Program-made: the position numbers and the translations under genes
Shown: piece by piece, positions 8,349 to 14,323 of the stretch
Layout of the letters: each line of letters begins with the position of its first letter
Numbering within the stretch: position 1 is the first letter of the stretch
NCBI GenBank assembly: GCA_015486445.1
Contig: WFRT01000113.1
Coordinates: 1-14,323 of the forward strand
Length of the DNA: 14,323 bases
Direction of reading: 5' to 3'
Source: Pseudomonadota bacterium
Lineage (GTDB): Bacteria; Desulfobacterota; Anaeroferrophillalia; Anaeroferrophillales; Tharpellaceae
Notes under the pieces: generated by a model
Told to the model about the DNA's origin: nothing
The model's input: the letters and a program-made list of their open reading frames with translations, nothing else
The model's database searches: none

Positions 8349-8591
8349 TCAGCCGGCCTGCTGGTTGACGAAGTCTATGGCGTTCTGCACGGTGCGGATT
8401 TTTTCGGCGTCCTCGTCCGAGATCTCGATGCCGTACTCTTCTTCAAAAGCCATGACCAGTTCAACGGTATCCAGGGAATCAGCACCCAAATCGTCAATGA
8501 AAGAGGCGTTGTTATCAATTTCAGCCGGGTTGTTGAGGCCCAGTTTTTCAGCGATGATTTCCTTGATTTTGGTTTCGATTTCGGTGGACAT
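8349..8591 (-). CDS. acpP: Acyl carrier protein
   Basis: An 80-residue acidic carrier protein that holds growing acyl chains as thioesters on a 4'-phosphopantetheine arm. The attachment site is S39 in the invariant DSLD motif (GADSLDTVELVMAFEEEYGIEI region), with helix II following. Length and strong acidity are typical. The ATG at 8591 is preceded by GAGGAGA. It lies 105 bp after fabG behind a stable hairpin (8610-8639) and is followed by a strong terminator. It serves FabD, FabG and FabF here and also supplies acyl-ACP to PlsX and the lipid A acyltransferase. Confidence 0.97.
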   Translation of the reverse strand: MSTEIETKIKEIIAEKLGLNNPAEIDNNASFIDDLGADSLDTVELVMAFEEEYGIEISDEDAEKIRTVQNAIDFVNQQAG

Positions 8592-8609
8592 GTCGGGGTC
8601 TCCTCTTTG

Positions 8610-8639
8610 CCGGAGCCGGCGTTGATGCCGGCCCTCCGG
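8610..8639 (-). promoter_or_regulatory. Hairpin in fabG-acpP gap, just upstream of acpP RBS
   Basis: Outer arms CCGGAG/CTCCGG (8610-8615, 8634-8639) and inner arms CCGGC/GCCGG (8616-8620, 8627-8631) enclose a 6-base loop, with a 2-base bulge. It stops a few bases before the GAGGAGA of acpP and is not followed by a T-run, so it is not a classic terminator. A role in mRNA processing or stability, allowing acpP to be expressed above fabG, is a guess. The other side of the gap (8640-8696) is A-rich on the coding strand with no clear promoter. Confidence 0.4.
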
Positions 8640-8696
8640 TTGCGGTTTGGGTTGTTTTTTGGTTTTTCTAAGCCTGAGTTGTTTTTTTAGTGCGTT

Positions 8697-9473
8697 TTAA
8701 GCCATAAGCATGCCGCCGTCAACCTGCAGAACCTGGCCGGTGATGTAGTCGGCCAGGGGGGAGAGCAGGAACAGCACGGCATTGCTGATATCGTCGACCG
8801 TGCCCAGGCGCCCCAGGGGGATGGCGCCGCTGATCTCGGCCCGGGTTTTTTCGTCCAGGGCGGCGGTCATCTCGGTCTGGATGTAGCCGGGAGCGATGAT
8901 GTTGCTGGTGATGTTGCGGGAGGCCAGTTCCCTGGCCAGGCTGCGGCCGAAGCCGATGATGCCGGCCTTGGCGGCGGCATAGTTGGACTGGCCGGCGTTG
9001 CCCATCAGGCCGATGACCGAGGAGAGGAAGATGATCCGGCCGTAGCGTTTTTTGAGCATGCCCCGGACCACGGCCTTGCTGCAGTTGAAGCAGCCTTTGA
9101 GATTGACGGCCATGACCTCGTCCCAGTCGCTCTCCTTGAGGCGCAGGAGCAGATTGTCGCGGGTGATGCCGGCATTGTTGACCAGGAAGTCGATGCCGCC
9201 GGCGGCGGCGTTGATTTCCGCCACCATTGCGCTGCAGGCTTTGAAATCGGCGATGTCGACCGGCAGGAAGGCGGCTTCCGGGGTGCCGGGGGGCAGTTCC
9301 CGGTTGATCTCTTCGGCGACCAGGCCGCCGAGTTCCCGGTTGGTGCCGCAGAAGAAGACCCTGGCACCCTGTCGGGCCAGGGTTTCGCTCAGGGCCCGGC
9401 CGATGCCCCGGGTGCCGCCGGTAACCAGGGCGACCCGGCCGCTGTAGTCGAAGGGGTGGTCGGCGCCGGCCAT
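8697..9473 (-). CDS. fabG: 3-oxoacyl-ACP reductase
   Basis: A 258-residue short-chain dehydrogenase that reduces 3-oxoacyl-ACP with NADPH in fatty acid elongation. The cofactor motif TGGTRGIG lies at 18-25 and NNAG at 99-102. The catalytic set is N124, S152 (FLSSVIG), Y165 and K169 (YAAAK). The C-terminus ITGQVLQVDGGMLMA is the typical FabG ending. It carries about 10 extra N-terminal residues compared with E. coli FabG. The ATG at 9473 overlaps the fabD stop by one base (TGATG), pointing to translational coupling. SDR enzymes are numerous, but the fabD-fabG-acpP context makes FabG by far the best call. Confidence 0.95.
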   Translation of the reverse strand: MAGADHPFDYSGRVALVTGGTRGIGRALSETLARQGARVFFCGTNRELGGLVAEEINRELPPGTPEAAFLPVDIADFKACSAMVAEINAAAGGIDFLVNNAGITRDNLLLRLKESDWDEVMAVNLKGCFNCSKAVVRGMLKKRYGRIIFLSSVIGLMGNAGQSNYAAAKAGIIGFGRSLARELASRNITSNIIAPGYIQTEMTAALDEKTRAEISGAIPLGRLGTVDDISNAVLFLLSPLADYITGQVLQVDGGMLMA

Positions 9474-10429
9474 CAGGAGCAGGCTCCGGTAATCTTTTCG
9501 AGATCCTGGACGGTGCCCAGGTTCAGGGTCTTGACCCGCCGGTTGATGCGCCGCATGAGGCCGGAAAGCACCCTTCCGGGCCCGAGCTCGACAACCTGCT
9601 CAACCCCCTCGCGGATGGCGAGCTGCATGGACTCTTCCCAGCGCACCGCGCTGCTGACCTGGCGGACCAGGAGCTGACGCACGGTTGCGACCGAGTAGTT
9701 GGTGTCGGCGTCGACGTTGGAGATGACCGGGATTTCCGGCTGGGAGACCTCGACATCATCAAACTCGTCGGCCAGCTTTTCGGCCGCCGGACGCATCAGG
9801 GAACAGTGGAAGGGGGCGCTGACCGGGAGCCGGACAACCCGGCTGGCGCCGGCCTGCTGGGCCTTTTCCCCGGCTTCCATGATGGCCGGGGTGTGTCCCG
9901 AGATGACGACCTGGCCGGGGCAGTTGAAATTGGCCGGTTCAACGATCTTTTCGGCCTCGGGGTTGCTGGCCTCGTCGCAGATTTCAAGGATCTGTTCGTT
10001 TTTCATGCCCATGACCGCGGCCATCGTGCCGAGGCCCACGGGCACGGCGCTCTGCATGAATTTGCCCCGGGCCCGGACGACGCGCACGGCATCGAAGAAA
10101 GGAATTGTGCCGGCCGCGACCAGGGCGGAGTATTCACCGAGGCTGTGGCCGGCGGTCAGGACCGGTTCCAGGCCCAGCCGTTTCTTCAGCACCCGGTAGG
10201 CCGCGATGCTGACGGTCAGGATAGCGGGCTGGGTGTTGGCGGTCTGGTTGAGTTCTTCGGTGGGGCCGTGAAAGCAGACCTGCCGGAGGTCTTCGCCCAG
10301 GGCCTCGGAAGCCTCGGCGAAGGTTTCCCGGGCTTCGGAAAAGTTGTCGTGGAGTTCTTTTCCCATGCCGACATGCTGGGAACCCTGGCCGGGGAATATG
10401 AAAGCGGTCTTGAGCTCACTGTTTTCCAA
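9473..10429 (-). CDS. fabD: Malonyl-CoA:ACP transacylase
   Basis: A 318-residue enzyme that transfers malonyl from CoA to ACP, making the elongation substrate. It has the oxyanion motif FPGQGSQ (12-18), the nucleophile S96 in GHSLGEYSAL, R121 for malonate binding and H208 in SAPFHCSLM. Full length for the family. The start is TTG at 10429, supported by GGAG seven bases upstream and by alignment to the conserved N-terminus; the next in-frame ATG (residue 22) would delete the GQGSQ loop. It is the first gene after a near-consensus promoter at 10589-10618 and is coupled to fabG. The upstream position normally held by fabH is empty. Confidence 0.96.
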   Translation of the reverse strand: MENSELKTAFIFPGQGSQHVGMGKELHDNFSEARETFAEASEALGEDLRQVCFHGPTEELNQTANTQPAILTVSIAAYRVLKKRLGLEPVLTAGHSLGEYSALVAAGTIPFFDAVRVVRARGKFMQSAVPVGLGTMAAVMGMKNEQILEICDEASNPEAEKIVEPANFNCPGQVVISGHTPAIMEAGEKAQQAGASRVVRLPVSAPFHCSLMRPAAEKLADEFDDVEVSQPEIPVISNVDADTNYSVATVRQLLVRQVSSAVRWEESMQLAIREGVEQVVELGPGRVLSGLMRRINRRVKTLNLGTVQDLEKITGACS

Positions 10430-10448
10430 TTTCTGTCTCCATAAAATT

Positions 10449-10476
10449 CAGGTGCCGGCAAGCTTTCTCCGGCCTG
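10449..10476 (-). other. Hairpin in fabD leader
   Basis: Stem GCCGG/CCGGC (10454-10458, 10469-10473), extended by CAG/CTG with a 2-base bulge. It lies just upstream of the fabD Shine-Dalgarno sequence. A T-run follows only on the plus strand, where no gene needs terminating. It could be a leader structure or be incidental. Confidence 0.25.
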
Positions 10477-10534
10477 TTTTTTCTGGTTCTGGTCAGGAAT
10501 TGACGTGGCGCTGACCATCCCGGTTTCTACTTAA

Positions 10535-10551
10535 AAAATTCGTCGAATTTT
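10535..10551. promoter_or_regulatory. 17-bp perfect palindrome in fabD leader, possible operator
   Basis: AAAATTCGACGAATTTT (minus strand) is a perfect inverted repeat of two 8-bp arms around one base. It lies roughly 30-50 bases downstream of the start expected from the promoter at 10589-10618. The position and symmetry fit a dimeric repressor site for the fab genes. I do not recognise it as a known FapR, FabT, FabR or FadR box. Confidence 0.4.
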
Positions 10552-10588
10552 CCGGGCGGTTTTAGTCAGTTGTTATTCTAAACACCGC

Positions 10589-10618
10589 AATATACCGTTT
10601 TTGCTTGATAAATGTCAA
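10589..10618 (-). promoter_or_regulatory. Sigma70-type promoter for fabD-fabG-acpP
   Basis: TTGACA (10618-10613) and TATATT (10594-10589) on the minus strand, 18-bp spacer, AT-rich in an otherwise GC-rich region. The -35 is consensus and the -10 is 5/6. It lies in the 262-bp plsX-fabD gap, giving a leader of about 150 bases. No canonical terminator is visible between plsX and this promoter, so read-through from rpmF-plsX remains possible. Confidence 0.72.
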
Positions 10619-10691
10619 CCAAAACAAGCAGATTAGGTTATTTTAATGGTACCGGAAGGGTTGCCGGGGTGGAGCGGCGGCAGCGGAGACC

Positions 10692-11789
10692 CTAGCTGGA
10701 GGGCTCTGTTTCTCCATTTTCGGAGGAGGACTCCAGGGAGATGATTTTTTCCTTGAGCTGCTTCCAGAGCTTTTTCCGGGGCAGCAGTTTCTGGATTTCG
10801 TGGTTCCTGTCAAGCTCGCTGAGCAGGTGTTCGTTGACCTTCTGCTCGGAAAACTCGGCGCAGAGGCGGATCCCGTTGCGCATCGCCTTGCGGCACGAAG
10901 AACCGTGGGCGATGAAGCAGTTGCCGTTGATGCCGAGCAGCGGGGCGCCGCCGTACTCAGAATAGTCGACCCGCTGCTTGAGATTTTTCAGTCCCGGCCG
11001 GCAGAGCCAGGCTCCGAGCCGGCGCCTGAAGCTCGAGGTCAGTTCCTGGCGCAGGATGTCGGTCATGGCCAGGGCCAGCCCTTCCGAGGTTTTGAGCACC
11101 ACGTTGCCGACGAAGCCGTCGCAGACAATGACGTCGAGTTCCCCGGGATAGATGTCCCGGCCTTCGACCGGGCCGACATAGTTGAGGGGGCTGTTTTTCA
11201 GGAGATCGTGGGTTTCCCGGGTCAGTTCGTTGCCCTTGCTCTCTTCCTCGCCGTTGCTCAGCAGGCCGACCCGGGGGTGTTTGCGGTTGAGAACCCTTTC
11301 GGCGTAGACGCTGCCCATGATGGCAAACTGGGCGAGGTGCAGGGGACTGCAGTCGACGTTGCCCCCGACGTCGAGAATGGCGACCGGCTTTTTGAGGGTG
11401 GGCAGGCAGGTGACGATGGCGGGCCGGTCGATGCCCTTGAGCTTTTTCAAGGTGACCATGGCAATCGCCATGGTGGCCCCGGAGTTGCCGGCCGAGATGA
11501 AGCCCTGGGCCCGGTTGTCGCGGACCAGGCGCAGGCCGACGGCGATCGAGGATTCCCGCTTGCGGCGCATCGCCTTGCCCGGAGAGTCGTCCATGGTGAC
11601 GATTTCGGCGGCCGGCTGAACGAAAATCGGCAGGTTTTTTATGTCGTGGTTTTCAAGCTCTTTCTCGATGACTTCCTGGATGCCGACGAGGATGATCTGC
11701 AGGTTCATCTTCCGGGCCGCGTCAACCGCCCCGGCGATGATTTCCTGCGGAGCCCGGTCTCCGCCCATAGCGTCAACAGCAATTTTCAT
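10692..11789 (-). CDS. plsX: Phosphate acyltransferase PlsX
   Basis: A 365-residue peripheral-membrane enzyme that converts acyl-ACP to acyl-phosphate, the donor for PlsY in phospholipid synthesis. The N-terminal VDAMGGDRAP (5-14) is the family signature, with SAGNSGATMA, VGLLSNGEEESKGNE and VCDGFVGNVVLKTSEG following in the usual order. The C-terminal ~35 residues, ending in a Ser/Glu-rich tail, extend somewhat beyond the common 330-350 length. The ATG at 11789 follows rpmF by 42 bp and only a weak Shine-Dalgarno-like GAGGG is seen upstream. The rpmF-plsX pairing is widely conserved. The usual next gene, fabH, is absent and a promoter for fabD lies there instead. Confidence 0.96.
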   Translation of the reverse strand: MKIAVDAMGGDRAPQEIIAGAVDAARKMNLQIILVGIQEVIEKELENHDIKNLPIFVQPAAEIVTMDDSPGKAMRRKRESSIAVGLRLVRDNRAQGFISAGNSGATMAIAMVTLKKLKGIDRPAIVTCLPTLKKPVAILDVGGNVDCSPLHLAQFAIMGSVYAERVLNRKHPRVGLLSNGEEESKGNELTRETHDLLKNSPLNYVGPVEGRDIYPGELDVIVCDGFVGNVVLKTSEGLALAMTDILRQELTSSFRRRLGAWLCRPGLKNLKQRVDYSEYGGAPLLGINGNCFIAHGSSCRKAMRNGIRLCAEFSEQKVNEHLLSELDRNHEIQKLLPRKKLWKQLKEKIISLESSSENGETEPSS

Positions 11790-11831
11790 GGGGAGTACCG
11801 ACCCTCAGTCGACAGGAAGACGGAACTCCTT

Positions 11832-12008
11832 CTAGTCGACCTCTATGAAGGTTTCACCCTTGTAGGTTCCGCAGCTCGGGCAGACCCGGTGCGGAATGGT
11901 CGGAGCCTGGCAGTTGGGGCAGATGCCGGCCTGCGGGGCGCTCAGGGCCTGGTGCGAGCGGCGCTGTCTCTTCTTGGTTTTTGAACTTCTTCTCTTGGGT
12001 ACAGCCAT
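11832..12008 (-). CDS. rpmF: 50S ribosomal protein L32
   Basis: A 58-residue basic protein of the large ribosomal subunit. It begins MAVPKRRSSKTKKRQRRSH, the standard L32 start. It carries a zinc-ribbon-type set of cysteines C30-x2-C33 and C43-x2-C46 (CPNC, CPSC), and ends CGTYKGETFIEVD. The ATG at 12008 has GGAG eight bases upstream. A near-consensus promoter lies about 85 bp upstream. It is co-oriented with plsX 42 bp downstream, the classic rpmF-plsX pair. The four-cysteine form is the zinc-binding version, as opposed to cysteine-free L32 paralogues. The DUF177 (yceD) gene that often precedes rpmF is absent; an acyl-CoA dehydrogenase gene lies there. Confidence 0.97.
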   Translation of the reverse strand: MAVPKRRSSKTKKRQRRSHQALSAPQAGICPNCQAPTIPHRVCPSCGTYKGETFIEVD

Positions 12009-12091
12009 GATTTTACTCCATATCCGTAAATAACGGCTTCAGGTTCCAGGTCTTGCCGCCGGTTTTTAAGGCGGTCTGAAAAAAGGGGGAT

Positions 12092-12120
12092 ATTCTAGTC
12101 CCGCTGTTTTTGCTTGTCAA
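12092..12120 (-). promoter_or_regulatory. Sigma70-type promoter for rpmF-plsX
   Basis: TTGACA (12120-12115) and TAGAAT (12097-12092) on the minus strand with a 17-bp spacer; -35 consensus, -10 5/6. It starts about 18 bp after the acyl-CoA dehydrogenase stop and lies about 85 bp before rpmF. I see no terminator between the dehydrogenase and this promoter. Confidence 0.75.
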
Positions 12121-12138
12121 GCTTAAATATTGCTCTCC

Positions 12139-13869
12139 TCAAACCACCGCTTCACTCTGGTCGATGACTTCGGCGTGGAGGTCGATGATGCTGCGGTCGT
12201 CGGCGAGGATGTAGTCGAAGTTCGATTTGACCCGCGGGTTGGCCCGGGAGACGAAGATTCTGGCCACCTTCCGTTTGCGCTCGGAAGCGAGGGCGTCGCG
12301 GCAGAGGAGGTAGGCGTCGATGACGTCCGCGGTCATGTTGACGAGGCGGCCGGAATGGTACTCCTGGTAGGTCGAATCCCCTTTTTCCTTGATGTAGGAG
12401 ATGGCCATCTCCAGCAGGGAGCGCATCTTCTGGGCGTGGGCGAAGGTTTCCCCGAGGCTTTCAAGGTCCAGGTTTTCCTCGAACTCGGTCAGCCATTCGG
12501 AAACCACCCCGGCGATGATGCCGCCCATCGCGGCGACCGCCTGGAGCTGGGTGGTGCCCTCGTAGATGTTGGTGATGCGGGCGTCCCGGTAGTGGCGTTC
12601 GACGTCGAACTCCCTGGTATAGCCGACCCCGCCGTGTACCTGGATGGCGTCGTAGCAGACCTTGTTGGCCATCTCGGCGGCCGAACTCTTGGCCAGCGGG
12701 GTGAACAGCGAGGCGTAGCGGGTGTAGCGCTTGAGATCGTTTTTCAGGTCGGCGCCCCGGTCGGGGTGTTTTTCGATCCGGTCTTCGATGCCTTCCTTGA
12801 TGTCGACGATGCGCGAGGTTTCGTAAACCAGGCTGCGGGCCGCCTCGATCGCCACCTTCATGTCGGTCAGCATTTCGTAGATCGCGGCGAACTTGCGGAT
12901 CGGCTGTTTGAACTGGGCCCGGTCGTTGGCGTAGGCGTAGGCCTCGCGCCAGGCCGCCTCGGCGATGCCGACCGACTGGGCGGCGACGGCCAGGCGGGCG
13001 CCGTTCATTAAGTAGATGGTGTACTTGATCAGGCCGAGCTTGCGTTTGCCCAGCAGTTCGGCCCGGGCGTTGTTGAACTGCAGTTCGCAGGTCGGCGAGC
13101 CGGTAATGCCGAGCTTGTGCTCGATGCGTCTTACCTTCATGTCCTCGTCGCGCTCGTAGATGAACAGCGAAAGTCCGCGGCCGCTGGTCGTGCCCTCCTC
13201 GGATCGGGCCATGACCAGCGAGATGTCGCCGCAGCCGTTGGTGATGAAGCGCTTGACCCCGTTGAGCCGCCAGGTGCCGTCTTCATCCTGGCTGGCCCGC
13301 AGCATCACCGACTGCAGGTCGGAGCCCGAATCGGGCTCGGTCAGGGCCATCGAGCCCATGATTTCGCCGGTGGCAAAGCGCGGCAATATGCGCTGCTTCT
13401 GTTCCTCGGAGCCGAATTTGCAGATCGTGTCGCCGAGCCCCTGGAGGCCGAACACCAGCATCAGCGAGGCGTCGGCCCGGGAGACGATTTCGATGGCGGC
13501 CGAAAAGATCGTGATCGGCATGTTGATGCCGCCGTATTTGCGGGGCAGGGTGAAGCCGGCCAGGTCGGCCTGGTTGAGGCGCTTGATGGTCTCCCTGATG
13601 CCTTTGGGGTAGGTGACCACCCCGTCGTCCCAGCGGGCCCCCTCCTCGTCGACCTCGCGGGCCCTCGGGGCGGCGAACTCCCCGGCGATTTCCCCGACGA
13701 TCTCCAGCACCCGGTCGTAGTTGTCGAGCGCGTCCTCGCTGTTCTTGGGCGCGTAGGGATACTGGTCCTTTTCGCTGAAGCTGTCTTCCTTGAGGTCGAT
13801 CACCCGGCTCAGGTCGAGGTTGCGCAGGTGAAAAAGGATATCGTCGTTGTCACGATAATAATTGGCCAT
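12139..13869 (-). CDS. Acyl-CoA dehydrogenase, long (~600-residue) type
   Basis: A 576-residue FAD enzyme oxidising an acyl-CoA to the enoyl-CoA and passing electrons to ETF. An N-terminal extension (about 1-50) is followed by the three ACAD domains. Signature GSMALTEPDSGSDL lies at 172-185, VHGGVGYTREFDVERHYRDA at 411-430, and YEGTTQLQ at 436-443, where E437 is the expected catalytic base. Residues from about 460 form an extra helical C-terminal region like that of long ACADs (the DmdC-like group). The start ATG at 13869 is preceded by AAGGAGAG; an upstream in-frame ATG at 13956 adds 29 residues without a good RBS. It follows etfA by 183 bp. The substrate (fatty, branched, methylthio- or aromatic acyl-CoA) cannot be assigned. 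Confidence 0.9.
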   Translation of the reverse strand: MANYYRDNDDILFHLRNLDLSRVIDLKEDSFSEKDQYPYAPKNSEDALDNYDRVLEIVGEIAGEFAAPRAREVDEEGARWDDGVVTYPKGIRETIKRLNQADLAGFTLPRKYGGINMPITIFSAAIEIVSRADASLMLVFGLQGLGDTICKFGSEEQKQRILPRFATGEIMGSMALTEPDSGSDLQSVMLRASQDEDGTWRLNGVKRFITNGCGDISLVMARSEEGTTSGRGLSLFIYERDEDMKVRRIEHKLGITGSPTCELQFNNARAELLGKRKLGLIKYTIYLMNGARLAVAAQSVGIAEAAWREAYAYANDRAQFKQPIRKFAAIYEMLTDMKVAIEAARSLVYETSRIVDIKEGIEDRIEKHPDRGADLKNDLKRYTRYASLFTPLAKSSAAEMANKVCYDAIQVHGGVGYTREFDVERHYRDARITNIYEGTTQLQAVAAMGGIIAGVVSEWLTEFEENLDLESLGETFAHAQKMRSLLEMAISYIKEKGDSTYQEYHSGRLVNMTADVIDAYLLCRDALASERKRKVARIFVSRANPRVKSNFDYILADDRSIIDLHAEVIDQSEAVV

Positions 13870-14001
13870 GGTCACTCTCTCCTTGGGCTTGGTGAACTCG
13901 TATAAGTCAAAATCTGCGCCGGCTGCCCGGAGGGCAAAATAAAGCTGCGGCTGCAAGGCCCGGGAGCCCGGTTTGGGTCTCGGACCTGGGACGCCGGCGC
14001 G

Positions 14002-14039
14002 GCCCCGGTGAAGAAGGATTGCGGCAGCCGGGCCGGGGC
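14002..14039. other. GC-rich inverted repeat in etfA-dehydrogenase gap
   Basis: GCCCCGG (14002-14008) and CCGGGGC (14033-14039) can pair around a 24-base loop. No T-run follows on either strand, so I do not call it a terminator. The rest of the 183-bp gap holds only the dehydrogenase RBS. Confidence 0.2.
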
Positions 14040-14052
14040 TTTCAGCCTGTCA

Positions 14053-14323
14053 TCAGGCCTTGGTCTTGTAGGCCTTGATCATCTTGTTCAGCACATCCTT
14101 GACGTCGCCGACGATGCCGTAGTGGGCGAGGGCGAAGATCGGGGCCTGGGGGTCCCGGTTGATGGCGATGATCCGCTTGGCCTCGCTCATTCCGGCCCGG
14201 TGCTGGATCTGGCCCGAGATGCCGCAGGCGATGTAGAGGTTGGGACGGGCCGTGACCCCGGTCTGGCCGACCTGGTGTTCCTTGTCAAGGATGCCGGCGT
14301 CGACCACCGGCCGCGAACAGCCC
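14053..14323 (-). CDS. etfA: Electron transfer flavoprotein alpha subunit, N-terminus cut by window edge
   Basis: Partial gene: only the last 89 codons are visible and the frame is open to the right edge. The visible part is the FAD-binding domain of ETF alpha, the soluble carrier that takes electrons from acyl-CoA dehydrogenases. It begins GCSRPVVDAGI, then QVGQTGVTARPNLYIACGIS, GQIQHRAGM and a conserved ending AINRDPQAPIFALAHYGIVGD. Both the SRxxVDAG and the IQHxAGM parts that contact FAD are intact. It lies upstream of, and in line with, the acyl-CoA dehydrogenase gene, its likely partner. etfB would be expected just outside the window. Whether the ETF is of the bifurcating kind cannot be judged from this fragment. 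Confidence 0.95.
   Translation of the reverse strand, partial: GCSRPVVDAGILDKEHQVGQTGVTARPNLYIACGISGQIQHRAGMSEAKRIIAINRDPQAPIFALAHYGIVGDVKDVLNKMIKAYKTKA

Noticed and set aside
10800..11984. 394-codon plus-strand frame opposite plsX and rpmF
   Set aside because: Antisense shadow of plsX and rpmF; no domain recognised.
13870..13956. 29-residue N-terminal extension of the acyl-CoA dehydrogenase
   Set aside because: The AAGGAGAG just before ATG 13869 decides the start; no RBS is seen at 13956.

Overview
The window is GC-rich bacterial chromosome. Every convincing gene reads on the minus strand, so transcription runs from the right edge to the left. Lipid A and heptose genes (lpxK, gmhB, an LpxL-type acyltransferase) show a Gram-negative, LPS-making cell. 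The order plsX-fabD-fabG-acpP-fabF-rpiB-glyA-dCMP deaminase-nrdR-ribD, with an ETF and acyl-CoA dehydrogenase next door, resembles Desulfobacterota/Desulfuromonadota (former Deltaproteobacteria). That taxonomic guess rests on recalled gene order and was not tested by a search.

Layout in the direction of transcription. (1) 14323-12139: the C-terminal end of electron-transfer flavoprotein alpha, then a 576-residue acyl-CoA dehydrogenase, a probable beta-oxidation or acyl-CoA oxidation pair. (2) 12120-10692: a near-consensus sigma70-type promoter, rpmF (58-residue L32, easily missed) and plsX. (3) 10618-8349: a second near-consensus promoter with a 17-bp palindrome in the leader, then fabD-fabG-acpP, closed by a strong intrinsic terminator. 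No fabH is present in the slot where it usually lies. (4) 7843-1: fabF, an in-frame rpiB-glyA fusion, dCMP deaminase, nrdR, ribD, lpxK, gmhB and a truncated lpxL-like gene. Spacings are short or overlapping, so this looks like one operon linking fatty acid elongation, one-carbon and nucleotide supply, riboflavin and lipid A.

Two copies of a non-coding palindromic repeat of about 240 bp interrupt this arrangement, one between acpP and fabF and one between the deaminase gene and nrdR. Each is bounded by 5'-GTAA-type inverted repeats and by an exact 8-bp direct repeat of host DNA. That combination is what is known for IS66-family ends, so I call them IS66-type MITEs that need a transposase in trans. 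One insertion duplicated the nrdR Shine-Dalgarno sequence. The other duplicated the U-tract of the acpP terminator. Both therefore left a working host signal behind.

The most notable points are this MITE family (including use of two alternative right ends), the rpiB-glyA fusion, and the missing fabH. I see no CRISPR array, defence system, phage, tRNA or rRNA.
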